Source: Phyllobacterium sp. 628
GTDB lineage: Bacteria; Pseudomonadota; Alphaproteobacteria; Rhizobiales; Rhizobiaceae
Reading direction: 5' to 3'
Length of the DNA stretch: 64,000 nt
NCBI RefSeq assembly: GCF_014189505.1
Contig: NZ_CP050301.1
Coordinates: 2,239,501 to 2,303,500 of the forward strand
The position numbers were made by a program, and so were the translations under genes. Of the stretch, positions 8,498 through 18,383 are shown in pieces. The number at the start of each line of letters is the position of its first letter. The stretch's first letter is position 1. A model generated the notes under the pieces. The model saw only the letters and a list, made by a program, of their open reading frames with translations, ran no database searches and had not been told where the DNA came from.

Positions 8498-9748
8498 TCA
8501 CCATTCCACCGCCAAGCGTTCCAATCCATGGAAGTGATATGTATCCTTAAACCGGGGTGGCTCCTTGCATCGAATTCCCGGCAGGCGGTCAAACAGCACT
8601 TTAAGCGAGACCTGCAGCTCCAGCCGCGCCAGCGGAGCGCCGATACAAAAATGAATGCCCGCGCCAAATGACAGATTTTTCTGATCGGTCCTGTCAGGTC
8701 TAAAAGCGTCTGAATCGGCAAAGGCTTTGGGATCGCGATTGCCGGCACCGAGCATCAACCCGATCTGGTGGCCGGGTTTGACTACGATGCTATCGCCCAG
8801 ATCGATCTCCTCATAGGCATAGCGGGTGAACATATGCAGCGGTGCATCGAACCGCAGGCATTCCTCAACCGTGTTTGCTGTGTGCTCCGCATCAGCAAAC
8901 AAGTCCGCAGGGTTTCGCCCGCTTTCGAGAATTGTCTTCACCGCATTGCCGGTCTGGTGCACGGTGGCCTCGTGCCCGGCATTCAGCAACAGGATCGCAG
9001 TGGTGATCAGTTCGTCTTCGGAAAGTTTTGCGCCATCGGCCTCCGCCGCAAGCAAGAGGCTCAACAGATCATCCGCAGGCTCTGAACGCCGTTTGCCCGC
9101 ATATTCACGCAGAAAGCCCGAGAACTCGACAGCTGCCGCATTGGCGCTGTCTTCAGATCGCCTGTCGCGGCCGTGCATATACATCGCCACCATGCGGTGC
9201 GACCAGTCGAGCAACTGCGGCGCTGCTTCGGTAGGAACGCCGAGCATTTCGGCGATCACCGTCACGGGGATTGGTGTGGCAAAATCAGCGATCAGCTCGG
9301 CTTCGCCTTTCATCTCGAACCGGTCGATCAACGCGTGTGCCAAGGTCTCAATGCGCGGACGCAACCGCTCCACCTGCCGCGAAACAAAAGCCCGGTTGAC
9401 CAGCGTGCGCAGCCGCGTATGCGTGGGCGGCTCAAGCTCGAGCATCGAGAATGTCTCGACATGGTCGAAGTCTTTCAGATGCGAACGGTCATCGGCATTG
9501 CCCTGCGAATCGGCCGCGCTGTTCCGCCGTTCCCGGCCAAACCGGCGATCACGCAGCAACTTGCTGACACTGTCATAGCCGATGAAACACCAGAACCCGT
9601 ATTCCTCCCAGAAAAACGCCGATGTCTGTGCATGCAACAAAGCATAGGTTTGGTACGGGTCCTGCACAAAATGCTGGTCATGTGGATCAAGCTGCAAACG
9701 GCGAGTGGCTTGATCAAAGTGCAGGGATGTGCGCGTTACAAGGGTCAT
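8498..9748 (-). CDS. Cytochrome P450
   Basis: 416 residues, typical for a soluble bacterial P450. The I-helix oxygen-activation motif is NAGHEATVHQTGN (Ala-Gly-His-Glu-Ala-Thr), the ExxR pair is in the K helix near TVEECLRFDAPLHMF, and the heme-binding loop is FGAGIHFCIGAPLARLE with the cysteine ligand. It hydroxylates an unknown small molecule and needs separate ferredoxin/reductase partners, none of which is adjacent. It converges on the cupin gene; the barstar-like gene lies just upstream on the same strand. Confidence 0.93.
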   Translation of the reverse strand: MTLVTRTSLHFDQATRRLQLDPHDQHFVQDPYQTYALLHAQTSAFFWEEYGFWCFIGYDSVSKLLRDRRFGRERRNSAADSQGNADDRSHLKDFDHVETFSMLELEPPTHTRLRTLVNRAFVSRQVERLRPRIETLAHALIDRFEMKGEAELIADFATPIPVTVIAEMLGVPTEAAPQLLDWSHRMVAMYMHGRDRRSEDSANAAAVEFSGFLREYAGKRRSEPADDLLSLLLAAEADGAKLSEDELITTAILLLNAGHEATVHQTGNAVKTILESGRNPADLFADAEHTANTVEECLRFDAPLHMFTRYAYEEIDLGDSIVVKPGHQIGLMLGAGNRDPKAFADSDAFRPDRTDQKNLSFGAGIHFCIGAPLARLELQVSLKVLFDRLPGIRCKEPPRFKDTYHFHGLERLAVEW

Positions 9749-9774
9749 GTCATGTTTACCGTGGGATGAAGCAG

Positions 9775-10110
9775 TCAGGCGAAGGCCAGACAGAGGACAG
9801 GTTTAAGACCAGCTTCCATACGCCGCCAATTCACAAAAGCGGCGCATTCCAGAAGGTCGTCATAGGCACGGCGGCAATGTTCGCGCATCTGATCGATGGC
9901 ATCCAGTTGCAACACCACCATACCGCCTTTTTCAACAGTGATTTTGGTCATGCCGTCGTCCGGCTCATCAAGGGATGTCATGCAATCGATCCACGCATCC
10001 ATATTGGCGCCGTAAAAGCCGGGAAGGCCAAAGGTTGCCGCAAATACGCTGTGAAAGCTTTTTTCGTCGAAAATGTTTGAGCAATCGATGCGAATGGTCT
10101 CATATTGCAT
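9775..10110 (-). CDS. Barstar-family protein (orphan RNase inhibitor-like)
   Basis: 111 residues from the ATG preceded by GGAGGGA. The segment SFHSVFAATFGLPGFYGANMDAWIDCMTSL has the barstar pattern: helix, then F-G-x-P-x-Y-G-x-N-x-D-A/W-x-D. Barstar binds and blocks barnase-type RNases. No barnase-like gene is seen within several kilobases on either side. It may be an orphan immunity protein or act in another role. The start overlaps nothing; the FAD oxidoreductase begins 40 bases away on the other strand. Confidence 0.82.
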   Translation of the reverse strand: MQYETIRIDCSNIFDEKSFHSVFAATFGLPGFYGANMDAWIDCMTSLDEPDDGMTKITVEKGGMVVLQLDAIDQMREHCRRAYDDLLECAAFVNWRRMEAGLKPVLCLAFA

Positions 10111-10150
10111 GCGAATCTCCCTCCGTTCCAAGTCATAGCAGGACCCAATC

Positions 10151-11254
10151 ATGAAAATCACCATTGTCGGGGCAGGAATTGCCGGGTTGTCCAGTGCATG
10201 GTCGCTGACCAAGGCCGGGCATTCTGTCACGCTGATCGAGCAGGGTCCGATTCCCAACCCGCTGGCCGCCTCCGGCGATCATCACCGTATCATTCGCCGC
10301 GCCTATGGTGCAGCAGGTGGCTACGCCGACGCAATTTCTGAAGCTTATGAGGCTTGGGATGAACTCTGGCAGGATATTGGAGTGACCCACCTTGATCCGC
10401 GCGGCTTCATTTGCATCTCGCGCGAAGCAGGCGACGAGGCGGAGGAATATCGCGCTGGGCTCGAACATGGCGGTTATCCGCTGGAACTCTACGAGCCCGC
10501 GGAAGCGATCAAGCGCTATGCCTATTTGGAAGAGGGCACTTTCCGCTACGCATTTTTCTCGCCGGAAGGCGGCGCACTGCATTGCAAGAAGATCGCGACG
10601 GATATTGCCCGCTGGCTCCGTGCCCATGGCGCCACATTGCTGGAAAATACCAAGGTAACGGCCGTCGATGCGGCGGCAGGGTCGGTGACCCTGGCTGATG
10701 GAACTGTCATTGCTGCCGATAAGGTTGTCGTCACTGCCGGTGCCTGGGCAACGAAGCTTTTCCCGGATCTGGTGTCCTCGCTCACCACGTATCGCACCGC
10801 GGTTGTCTATCTCGATCCGCCAGCAGACCTCAAAGCCGCTTGGGATAATTCCCCGGTTATATTGGATGTGGGCGGGCGCACTGACGGCTACATCATTCCG
10901 TCAAGCGGTGGCGGTGGCCTGAAATTCGGCTCCGGTCTGCACAAACGCAAATCCGCTGACGCCGATGCAAGCCGCATTCCGGAGCCAGGTGAGGGCGAAG
11001 CCATCCGTGATCTGTTCGCGCCGCCGATGAAACGGCTTGGCGAATACAAGGTCACCAATGTTGTCACGTGCGCCTACACCTTTACGGATGACGAGCGGTT
11101 TTTTGCGACTGAGAAAGACAAGTGCCTGATTGTTTCCGCCTGTTCGGGCCACGGCTACAAGTTTGGTGCGGCGGTGGGACGGCGTGTGGCACAGGCTCTG
11201 GGCACAGGCGACGTGCCTCTGCTCAAGCGCTGGTTGCGGGCCGAGGCCGCCTAA
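10151..11254 (+). CDS. FAD-dependent oxidoreductase (DAO/sarcosine oxidase-like)
   Basis: 367 residues. The N-terminal dinucleotide-binding motif is ITIVGAGIAGLSSAWSLTKAG, with the acidic residue after the second strand (LIEQ). The middle SGDHHRIIRRAYG loop and the C-terminal VSACSGHGYKFGAAVGRRVA match the DAO family, near monomeric sarcosine/N-methyl amino acid oxidases. Such enzymes oxidise amines or amino acids with covalent or non-covalent FAD. The PheC-like periplasmic protein follows after 38 bases, which suggests shared amino-acid metabolism. The exact substrate cannot be read from the sequence. Confidence 0.85.
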   Translation: MKITIVGAGIAGLSSAWSLTKAGHSVTLIEQGPIPNPLAASGDHHRIIRRAYGAAGGYADAISEAYEAWDELWQDIGVTHLDPRGFICISREAGDEAEEYRAGLEHGGYPLELYEPAEAIKRYAYLEEGTFRYAFFSPEGGALHCKKIATDIARWLRAHGATLLENTKVTAVDAAAGSVTLADGTVIAADKVVVTAGAWATKLFPDLVSSLTTYRTAVVYLDPPADLKAAWDNSPVILDVGGRTDGYIIPSSGGGGLKFGSGLHKRKSADADASRIPEPGEGEAIRDLFAPPMKRLGEYKVTNVVTCAYTFTDDERFFATEKDKCLIVSACSGHGYKFGAAVGRRVAQALGTGDVPLLKRWLRAEAA

Positions 11255-11292
11255 ATCGCAAGCCTGATAACATCCAATCAAGGGAGAGAGTG

Positions 11293-12078
11293 ATGTTTCG
11301 TTCTATTATTGTCTTTTTCAGCCTGCTGTTGGCAAGCGTACCAGCCGCCTACGCCAAAGACATGCAGCTGGGTTCCCGGCTGGATGCCATTGTTGAAGCC
11401 GGCGTTCTGAAAGTCGGCTCCACCGGGGACTACAAGCCGTTCAGTTACAAGGACCCGGCAACCGGCGAGTTTTCCGGCTTCGACATCGATCTTGCCAAAA
11501 ACCTTGCCGATACTTTGGGCGTAAAGCTTGAAATCGTACCGACCTCGTGGCCGCAGATGATGCAGGATTTCGAGGCTGAAAAGTTTGACGTTGCCATGGG
11601 CGGCGTTTCCATCACCTTTGACCGCCAGAAAAAGGGTCTCTTCTCCATCCCCTATATGCGTGAAGGCAAGACACCAATTGCCCGCTGCGCTGACAAGGGC
11701 AAGTTTGAGACGCTGGCTGAAATCGACAAGCCCGAGGTGACGGTTATTGCCAATCCGGGCGGCACCAACGAAAAATTCGCGCGCGCCAGCCTGAAACAGG
11801 CAAAGATTGTCATTTTCCCTGACAATACCAAGATATTTGATGAAGTAGCCGCTGGCCGGGCCGATTTGATGATGACCGACGCGTCGGAAACCCGTTATCA
11901 GGAAAAGCTGCATGCGGGTGTGTTGTGTGCTGTTCACCCTGATACGCCGTTCAACTTCGCCGAGAAGGCCTATTGGATCCAGCGGGATATCGGTCTGAAG
12001 GGCTTTGTGGATCAGTGGCTGCATCAATCCATCGAGACCGGTGCCTATGGCAAGACCTATGACAAATGGTTCAAATGA
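11293..12078 (+). CDS. PheC-like periplasmic protein (cyclohexadienyl dehydratase/amino-acid-binding fold)
   Basis: 261 residues from the ATG (AGGGAGAGAG upstream). A signal peptide ends at AAYA-KD. The mature sequence resembles Pseudomonas PheC, a periplasmic cyclohexadienyl/arogenate dehydratase that shares the solute-binding-protein fold. Matching segments are GSTGDYKPFSYKDP, VPTSWPQMM, IPYMREGKTPIARC, VIANPGGTNEKFARASL, ADLMMTDASETRYQ and the AVHPDTPFNFAEKAYW end. No permease or ATPase gene is adjacent, which fits an enzyme rather than a transporter component. I infer enzyme activity from similarity only; an amino-acid-binding protein is the alternative. Confidence 0.7.
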   Translation: MFRSIIVFFSLLLASVPAAYAKDMQLGSRLDAIVEAGVLKVGSTGDYKPFSYKDPATGEFSGFDIDLAKNLADTLGVKLEIVPTSWPQMMQDFEAEKFDVAMGGVSITFDRQKKGLFSIPYMREGKTPIARCADKGKFETLAEIDKPEVTVIANPGGTNEKFARASLKQAKIVIFPDNTKIFDEVAAGRADLMMTDASETRYQEKLHAGVLCAVHPDTPFNFAEKAYWIQRDIGLKGFVDQWLHQSIETGAYGKTYDKWFK

Positions 12079-12140
12079 CAGATCCGGACCCGATAGTGTC
12101 ATTTTGCCGTCACGATCAGGCATGCAAGGCTGCAGAACAT

Positions 12141-12170
12141 CTTGCGGAACAGGGTGGCGACACCCTATGT
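12141..12170 (+). promoter_or_regulatory. Possible heat-shock or sigma-70 promoter for clpP
   Basis: CTTGCGG, a 15-base spacer and CCCTATGT resemble the sigma-32 pattern (CTTG-A/C-A, CCCCAT-N-T). The same bases read as TTGCGG and TATGTA also make a passable sigma-70 promoter with an 18-base spacer. It lies 70 bases before clpP. Heat induction of clpP is expected from the family. Confidence 0.4.
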
Positions 12171-12238
12171 ATCGAATTAGTAATCCACGAATCTGGGGGC
12201 GTTCAAACCCCTTATTCTCCAAAAGCTGAGGCCCACCG

Positions 12239-12868
12239 ATGAGAGATCCAATCGAAACAGCAATGAACCTCGTACCGATGGTCGTCGAACAGACCAACCG
12301 GGGCGAGCGGGCCTATGATATTTTTTCGCGCCTGCTGAAAGAACGCATCATTTTCATTACCGGACCGATCGAGGACGGTATGTCGACGCTGGTTTGCGCC
12401 CAGCTTCTGTTCCTTGAATCGGAAAACCCGAAGAAGGAAATCAACCTCTATATCAATTCCCCCGGCGGCGTCGTCACGTCAGGTATGGCGATCTATGACA
12501 CCATGCAGTTCATCCGTCCTGCCGTCTCGACCCTTTGCTTCGGTCAGGCTGCGTCCATGGGTTCGCTGCTGTTGACAGCCGGTGAAAAGGACATGCGCTT
12601 CGTTCTGCCGAACGCGCGGGTCATGCTGCACCAGCCATCCGGCGGCTTCCAGGGCCAGGCATCCGATATCGAGCGCCATGCGCAGGATATCATCAAGATG
12701 AAGCGCCGTTTGAACGAGATTTACGTCAAACATACCGGACGCGATCTCGAAACAATCGAGCGGACACTCGACCGCGATCACTTCATGACGGCGCAGGAAT
12801 CACTTGAGTTCGGCCTCATCGACAAGGTGCTTGAGTCGCGTGCGGTCCTCGAAGGGGATACAAAGTAA
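12239..12868 (+). CDS. clpP: ATP-dependent Clp protease proteolytic subunit
   Basis: 209 residues. It forms the tetradecameric serine-protease barrel that degrades proteins fed by ClpX or ClpA. The triad is Ser106 (in [15 protein letters not shown]), His131 (in [13 protein letters not shown]) and Asp180 (in TLDRD). The N-terminal [27 protein letters not shown] segment is typical. clpX follows after 228 bases in the same direction, the usual clpP-clpX-lon order. Confidence 0.97.
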   Translation: MRDPIETAMNLVPMVVEQTNRGERAYDIFSRLLKERIIFITGPIEDGMSTLVCAQLLFLESENPKKEINLYINSPGGVVTSGMAIYDTMQFIRPAVSTLCFGQAASMGSLLLTAGEKDMRFVLPNARVMLHQPSGGFQGQASDIERHAQDIIKMKRRLNEIYVKHTGRDLETIERTLDRDHFMTAQESLEFGLIDKVLESRAVLEGDTK

Positions 12869-12885
12869 CCGGCTAAATGGCCGCA

Positions 12886-12915
12886 CCGGGTCAGAAATGA
12901 ACTTTTTTGACCCGG
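12886..12915 (+). other. Hairpin after clpP with U-rich loop
   Basis: CCGGGTCA (12886-12893) and TGACCCGG (12908-12915) pair perfectly, with a T-rich 14-base loop. No T tract follows the stem, so it is not a classical terminator. It may partly separate clpP from clpX or protect the 3' end of the clpP message. Confidence 0.5.
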
Positions 12916-13096
12916 ATGCGTACTTTCTGCCACACAACTGGCTTGCATGCAGGCCAACAGACGTTACGTTAAGTCATTGGTGAGTAGAGGAAGCCTATTC
13001 TTCGAATTACTATTCGAATCATTCCCCGCAGGGCATAGTCCGAGGGGGTGACCGGTTCCCGGCCAAACAGGGCGCCGATACTGAAAGGAAACTGCA

Positions 13097-14371
13097 ATGA
13101 GCAAAGTCAGCAACGGCGGCGGTGATTCCAAGAATACGCTTTATTGCTCGTTTTGCGGGAAGAGCCAGCACGAAGTTCGCAAGTTGATTGCGGGCCCGAC
13201 TGTATTCATCTGCGATGAATGCGTTGAGCTGTGCATGGACATCATCCGCGAGGAAAACAAATCCTCGATGGTGAAATCCCGCGAAGGCGTTCCGACGCCG
13301 CAGGAAATCATGGCTGTACTCGATGATTATGTCATCGGTCAGAGTCATGCCAAGCGTGTTCTCTCTGTCGCGGTGCACAACCACTACAAGCGGTTGGCCC
13401 ACGCATCGAAAAACAATGAAGTCGAATTGGCCAAGTCCAACATCCTCCTTGTTGGTCCAACCGGTTGCGGCAAGACCTATCTGGCGCAATCGCTCGCCCG
13501 CATCATCGACGTGCCGTTTACAATGGCAGACGCGACGACGCTGACGGAAGCTGGTTATGTCGGTGAGGACGTCGAGAACATCATTCTCAAGCTGCTCCAG
13601 TCTGCCGATTACAATGTCGAGCGGGCACAGCGCGGAATTGTCTATATCGACGAAGTCGACAAGATCAGCCGCAAGTCTGACAATCCGTCGATCACCCGGG
13701 ACGTATCTGGCGAGGGCGTGCAGCAGGCGCTGTTGAAGATCATGGAAGGTACGGTTGCTTCCGTTCCGCCACAGGGCGGGCGCAAGCACCCACAGCAGGA
13801 ATTCCTGCAGGTGGATACAACCAATATCCTGTTCATCTGCGGCGGTGCCTTTGCCGGTCTCGACAAGATCATCTCGGCGCGTGGTGAAAAGACCTCCATC
13901 GGCTTCAGTGCTGCGGTCAAGAGCCCGGACGAGCGCCGCGTTGGCGCAATCTTCCGCGAACTTGAGCCCGAAGATCTCCTGAAGTTCGGTCTGATCCCCG
14001 AGTTCGTCGGTCGTCTGCCGGTTATCGCAACGCTGGAAGATCTCGATGAAGTCGCTCTGGTTCAGATTCTCTCCGAACCAAAGAACGCTCTGGTCAAGCA
14101 ATATCAGCGTCTGTTCGACATGGAGAATGTTGAGCTGACATTCCATGAGGATGCTCTCAAGGCCATCGCCAAGCGCGCTATCCTGCGTAAGACCGGTGCC
14201 CGCGGACTGCGTTCGATCATGGAAAAGATCCTGCTTGATACGATGTACGAACTGCCAACGCTTGATGGCGTGCAGGAAGTGGTTATCTCCGGCGATGTCG
14301 TCGAGGGCAATTCGCGTCCGCTCTACATCTATGCGGAGCGCAAGGAAGAAAAGGGCAATGTTTCGGCTTGA
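13097..14371 (+). CDS. clpX: ATP-dependent Clp protease ATP-binding subunit ClpX
   Basis: 424 residues. A hexameric AAA+ unfoldase that selects and unfolds substrates for ClpP. An N-terminal C4 zinc-finger reads [15 protein letters not shown] then [10 protein letters not shown], with four cysteines. Walker A is GPTGCGKT, Walker B is [10 protein letters not shown], and the ClpP-contact loop is near the [10 protein letters not shown]-type segment (SIGFSAAV). GAAAGGA lies upstream of the ATG. A terminator hairpin follows the gene. Confidence 0.97.
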   Translation: MSKVSNGGGDSKNTLYCSFCGKSQHEVRKLIAGPTVFICDECVELCMDIIREENKSSMVKSREGVPTPQEIMAVLDDYVIGQSHAKRVLSVAVHNHYKRLAHASKNNEVELAKSNILLVGPTGCGKTYLAQSLARIIDVPFTMADATTLTEAGYVGEDVENIILKLLQSADYNVERAQRGIVYIDEVDKISRKSDNPSITRDVSGEGVQQALLKIMEGTVASVPPQGGRKHPQQEFLQVDTTNILFICGGAFAGLDKIISARGEKTSIGFSAAVKSPDERRVGAIFRELEPEDLLKFGLIPEFVGRLPVIATLEDLDEVALVQILSEPKNALVKQYQRLFDMENVELTFHEDALKAIAKRAILRKTGARGLRSIMEKILLDTMYELPTLDGVQEVVISGDVVEGNSRPLYIYAERKEEKGNVSA

Positions 14372-14396
14372 TACGCCGGACCAATGTCAGAAAAGC

Positions 14397-14428
14397 AAGG
14401 GCTCCGTATATCGGGGCCCTTTGTTTTT
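14397..14428 (+). terminator. Rho-independent terminator of clpX
   Basis: AAGGGCTCCG and CGGGGCCCTT form a 10-pair stem with one G-U pair and a 5-base loop, followed by TGTTTTT. It lies 25 bases after the clpX stop. Confidence 0.85.
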
Positions 14429-14429
14429 G

Positions 14430-15117
14430 ATATCGCATTTGTTGCGTGACTTAGGACGTCCACTCGTAAATATGGTCGAAATGGTATGAGGCCATTTGTT
14501 CGGATACGAGGAGCAAAGGCGATGGGAATGTTTATCCATTCTCAAGTCCTTTGCGACGATGTAGCCGGGCAAATGGACCATATCCTCCGGACGCCGAAAC
14601 GGCTGCAAGCTGCAGTGTCGAGCCGCTCAGCCGGGGGAAAGGCCCCGCCCTTCGCGCCTCTCCTCGCATCTTTTGCCGTTTCAGGCGCCATTTCAGCCAG
14701 ATTTATGAGTTGACGTCCTAATTGCGCCACGAAACAATATTTACGATTGATTAACCATGAGGGGCGCACTCTTTTTGCAGAGCCACGTAGGCCAGAAGAC
14801 CTTCAGTGGGCAGTATTGTCCCGGTCGATCGATGATTTCCACGAAAATCATCCTCTTCAGAGCTGTGCTGCGTCGCAAAAGATTGCGCTTGGACTTTGGT
14901 GGGAGCAGGATAGATTACGATTCTGTGACCAAGCTTGAAACCGGGGCGCTTGAAACAAGAGCTCCGCCACTCCAAGTAAAGGTTAAGCTGCACAACTGGT
15001 AGTACGCCGCTCTACGCATGATCCTAAAAATGGATCCCGATTTTTGGAAAAAGATCATGCACCAAAGGGTACCCGGATGTGGCGATTTAGGCCGATTGGC
15101 CTGAGAAAGGACATGAA
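14430..15117. other. Non-coding gap between clpX and lon
   Basis: About 690 bases separate the clpX terminator from lon. Short open frames occur on both strands, but none has a good ribosome site or a recognisable product. The segment carries the lon promoter and a small palindromic repeat 60 bases before lon. Two CTTGAAA-like sites lie near 14935 and 14951, without a convincing partner element. Confidence 0.45.
15016..15060. repeat. Rhizobial-type palindromic intergenic repeat
   Basis: GCATGATCCTAAAAATGGAT and the matching ...ATTTTTGGAAAAAGATCATGC end form an imperfect palindrome of 45 bases. This pattern (GCATGATC...GATCATGC around an AAAA/TTTT core) is a very frequent intergenic element in Rhizobiales genomes. 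It sits in the lon leader. Confidence 0.7.
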
Positions 15118-17550
15118 ATGACGGTTGCAAGCAAGAAGACACCGGCGGGTGGAGAAAACGGGCTTTATGCCGTTTTGCCGCTGCGCGACATCGTTGTCTT
15201 CCCACACATGATCGTTCCGCTCTTTGTCGGTCGCGAGAAATCCATTCGCGCACTCGAGGAAGTGATGGGCGTCGACAAGCAAATCCTGCTTGCCACACAG
15301 AAGAACGCTGCGGATGATGATCCGCAGGCTGACGCTATTTACAATATCGGCACCATTGCCAACGTCCTGCAATTGCTGAAATTGCCGGATGGTACGGTCA
15401 AGGTTCTGGTTGAGGGTATTGCCCGCGCTGAAATTACCAGTTTCAGCGAGCGCGAGGATTACCACGAAGCCAACGCCGTAACGCTTAAAGAACCGGCCGA
15501 AGATCCGGTTGAAATCGAAGCTCTGGCCCGCTCTGTGGTGTCGGATTTCGAAAACTACGTGAAGCTGAACAAGAAGATTTCGCCAGAAGTCGTTGGCGCT
15601 GCCGGACAGATCGAGGATTACTCGAAGCTGGCCGATACGGTCGCCTCACATCTCGCGATCAAGATTCCTGAAAAGCAGGACATGCTCTCCATTCTCTCCG
15701 TGCGCGCACGGCTGGAGAAGGCCATGTCATTCATGGAGTCGGAAATTTCCGTTCTTCAGGTGGAAAAGCGTATCCGTTCGCGCGTCAAGCGTCAGATGGA
15801 GAAGACCCAGCGCGAATACTACCTCAACGAACAGATGAAGGCGATCCAGAAGGAACTTGGCGACGGCGAAGACGGCCGCGACGAGGCTGCCGAGCTGGAA
15901 GAGCGCATCAAGAAGACGAAGTTCTCCAAGGAAGCACGCGAGAAAGCAAATCAGGAGCTAAAGAAGCTTCGTCAGATGAGCCCGATGTCGGCCGAGGCGA
16001 CGGTTGTTCGCAACTATCTCGACTGGCTGCTGACCATTCCGTGGAACAAGAAGTCCAAGGTCAAGAACGACCTGAACCTCGCTGACGAGGTTCTGGATGC
16101 CGAGCATTATGGTCTCGACAAGGTGAAAGACCGGATCGTGGAATATCTCGCCGTGCAGGCGCGGTCGACCAAGATCAAAGGTCCGATCCTGTGCCTCGTT
16201 GGTCCTCCCGGCGTCGGCAAGACTTCGCTCGCCCGTTCGATCGCCAAGGCTACCGGCCGTGAATACATCCGTATGTCGCTCGGCGGCGTGCGTGACGAGG
16301 CTGAAATCCGCGGTCACCGCCGTACATACATTGGCTCGATGCCCGGCAAGGTCATTCAGTCGATGAAGAAGGCAAAGAAGTCCAACCCGCTCTTCCTGCT
16401 CGATGAAATCGACAAGATGGGCCAGGACTTCCGCGGTGATCCGTCATCGGCTCTGCTCGAGGTGCTTGATCCGGAACAGAACTCAACCTTCATGGATCAT
16501 TATCTGGAGGTCGAATATGACCTTTCGAATGTGATGTTCGTGACGACTGCCAATACGCTGAACATTCCTGGTCCTTTGATGGATCGTATGGAGATCATCC
16601 GTATCGCCGGTTACACGGAAGACGAGAAGGTCGAGATTGCCAAGCGGCACTTGCTGCCCAAGGCTATCCGCGATCATGCGCTGCAGCCGAAGGAGTTCTC
16701 GGTTTCGGAAGGCGCCATTCGCGCTATCGTCCGCGATTATACGCGGGAAGCTGGTGTGCGCAGTCTCGAACGCGAATTGATGAAGCTTGCCCGTAAGGCA
16801 GTGACGGAAATTCTGAAGTCGAAGTCCAAGATAAAGACGGTGAAGGTGACGGAAGCCAACATCAACGATTATCTCGGCGTGCAGAAGTTCCGCTTTGGCC
16901 AGATCGACGGCGAAGATCAGGTTGGTGTTGTCACAGGTCTTGCCTGGACAGAAGTGGGCGGCGAATTGCTGACCATTGAAGGCGTCATGATGCCCGGCAA
17001 GGGCCGCATGACCGTAACAGGCAACCTGCGCGACGTGATGAAGGAATCGATCTCCGCAGCGGCATCCTATGTCCGCTCAAGGGCAATCGATTTCGGCGTC
17101 GAGCCTCCGCTCTTCGACCGCAGGGATATCCACGTGCATGTGCCGGAAGGTGCAACGCCCAAGGATGGTCCATCGGCTGGTATTGCCATGGTAACGGCGA
17201 TCGTCTCGATCCTGACCGGTATTCCGGTTCGCAAGGACATCGCCATGACCGGCGAGATCACACTGCGCGGCAGGGTTCTGCCGATCGGTGGTCTGAAGGA
17301 AAAACTGCTTGCCGCACTGCGCGGTGGCATCAAGACGGTTCTGATCCCGGAAGAAAACGCCAAGGATCTGGCGGAGATTCCGGACAATGTGAAGAACGGC
17401 CTTGAGATCATTCCGGTCAGCCACGCCAACGAAGTGCTCAAGCATACGCTTGTTCGCGCGCCTGTGCCGATCGAATGGACCGAACCGCTGCATGTGCCGG
17501 CAGCAGCCACCTCCGCTGAGGATGATGCTGCCGCGCAGATCGCGCACTAA
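15118..17550 (+). CDS. lon: ATP-dependent protease Lon (La)
   Basis: 810 residues. Cytoplasmic homohexameric AAA+ protease for misfolded and regulatory proteins. The N-terminal substrate domain starts at [23 protein letters not shown], and a coiled region runs near residues 210-300. Walker A is GPPGVGKTS at about residues 362-370. The catalytic dyad is Ser686 (in [14 protein letters not shown]) and Lys729 (in [11 protein letters not shown]). The ATG has GAAAGGA seven bases upstream. A strong terminator follows. In many rhizobia lon is followed by the HU gene; here it is not. Confidence 0.98.
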   Translation: MTVASKKTPAGGENGLYAVLPLRDIVVFPHMIVPLFVGREKSIRALEEVMGVDKQILLATQKNAADDDPQADAIYNIGTIANVLQLLKLPDGTVKVLVEGIARAEITSFSEREDYHEANAVTLKEPAEDPVEIEALARSVVSDFENYVKLNKKISPEVVGAAGQIEDYSKLADTVASHLAIKIPEKQDMLSILSVRARLEKAMSFMESEISVLQVEKRIRSRVKRQMEKTQREYYLNEQMKAIQKELGDGEDGRDEAAELEERIKKTKFSKEAREKANQELKKLRQMSPMSAEATVVRNYLDWLLTIPWNKKSKVKNDLNLADEVLDAEHYGLDKVKDRIVEYLAVQARSTKIKGPILCLVGPPGVGKTSLARSIAKATGREYIRMSLGGVRDEAEIRGHRRTYIGSMPGKVIQSMKKAKKSNPLFLLDEIDKMGQDFRGDPSSALLEVLDPEQNSTFMDHYLEVEYDLSNVMFVTTANTLNIPGPLMDRMEIIRIAGYTEDEKVEIAKRHLLPKAIRDHALQPKEFSVSEGAIRAIVRDYTREAGVRSLERELMKLARKAVTEILKSKSKIKTVKVTEANINDYLGVQKFRFGQIDGEDQVGVVTGLAWTEVGGELLTIEGVMMPGKGRMTVTGNLRDVMKESISAAASYVRSRAIDFGVEPPLFDRRDIHVHVPEGATPKDGPSAGIAMVTAIVSILTGIPVRKDIAMTGEITLRGRVLPIGGLKEKLLAALRGGIKTVLIPEENAKDLAEIPDNVKNGLEIIPVSHANEVLKHTLVRAPVPIEWTEPLHVPAAATSAEDDAAAQIAH

Positions 17551-17564
17551 GCAACACGCGTCAT

Positions 17565-17598
17565 AAAAAAGCCGGGCAAGAAATTGCCCGGCTTTTTT
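17565..17598. terminator. Bidirectional terminator between lon and hupE-like gene
   Basis: AAAAAAGCCGGGCAA and TTGCCCGGCTTTTTT form a 15-pair palindrome with a 4-base loop. Being symmetrical, with A and T tracts at both ends, it can end lon (plus strand) and the convergent hupE-like gene (minus strand). Confidence 0.9.
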
Positions 17599-17615
17599 GA
17601 TTCGTATGGGTCGTT

Positions 17616-18218
17616 TTACAGAGCGCCAGTCAGAATACCGACACCGGCAAGCGCTACGAGCCCGCCAATGACCCGCACAACGCTGGGGCCGACACGCTGG
17701 CTGATCTTGCCGATGGCAAAGCCAATGGCGATACCCGCCACGTGGAGCAGGGCTGTCGCGATCATGAAGCCACCGGCATAGGCAAGGCCTCCGGCGCTTT
17801 CAGGCATTTCTGCACCGTGTGCATGGCCATGGAACACGGCAAACAATCCGACCAGCGTGACAGCGATGGCAACCGATGCCTTGATCTCAAAGGCGACAGC
17901 CGCGCCGAGCACGATAACTGACACAGCAATTCCGAGCTCCACGAAAGGTACTCCGACGCCGGCAACGCCGAGCGCGCCGCCAATAGCCATCATACCCACA
18001 AAAGCCGCAGGAACGAGCCACAGAGCGCGTCCGCCGAGTTGGAAGGCAAAGATGCCGACGAGGACCATCGCCAGTACGTGGTCGAGCCCGGAGATCGGAT
18101 GGCTGAAGCCGTGGGCGAAGCCGCTCGTTTCACCCACGCCCACATGCGCATAGGCAAGGGCAGGGGTGAGTGAAGCGAGGGAGGCAGTGGCGATTCGTAA
18201 TGTGCTGCGCGATAGCAT
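17616..18218 (-). CDS. HupE/UreJ family membrane protein
   Basis: 200 residues from the ATG preceded by GGGAAC. A signal peptide (MLSRSTLRIATASLASLTPALAYA) is followed by HVGVGETSGFAHGFSHPISGLDHVLAM, the histidine-rich signature of HupE/UreJ, and by five to six further hydrophobic helices. A second histidine cluster, FHGHAHGAEMPE, follows. The family transports or accumulates nickel or cobalt, often for urease or hydrogenase. No urease or hydrogenase gene is in this window. It converges on lon. Confidence 0.85.
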   Translation of the reverse strand: MLSRSTLRIATASLASLTPALAYAHVGVGETSGFAHGFSHPISGLDHVLAMVLVGIFAFQLGGRALWLVPAAFVGMMAIGGALGVAGVGVPFVELGIAVSVIVLGAAVAFEIKASVAIAVTLVGLFAVFHGHAHGAEMPESAGGLAYAGGFMIATALLHVAGIAIGFAIGKISQRVGPSVVRVIGGLVALAGVGILTGAL

Positions 18219-18383
18219 GTGAAAGTTCCCGTTATTGGTTTGCTCTTGGAAGGAGAACATCAATGTTGCAGCAGAAACGGGCGGGCGCAAAGCGCAAAAT
18301 AGCGCAGCGGCATTCGTTGCTATGTGAGCGGGGCTTTCTCCAGCTTGTATCCCTGCACCGTTAGTCTTTAGAGCCAAAAAAAC

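Noticed and set aside
14930-14985. Heat-shock (sigma-32) promoter of lon
   Set aside because: CTTGAAA-like -35 sites exist, but no CCCCAT-like -10 at proper spacing could be found.
14747-15002. Short ORFs in the clpX-lon gap
   Set aside because: They occur on both strands, have no ribosome sites or recognisable motifs and overlap each other.
18219-18383. Riboswitch (cobalamin or nickel) upstream of the hupE-like gene
   Set aside because: I searched for the conserved box and paired regions and did not find them.
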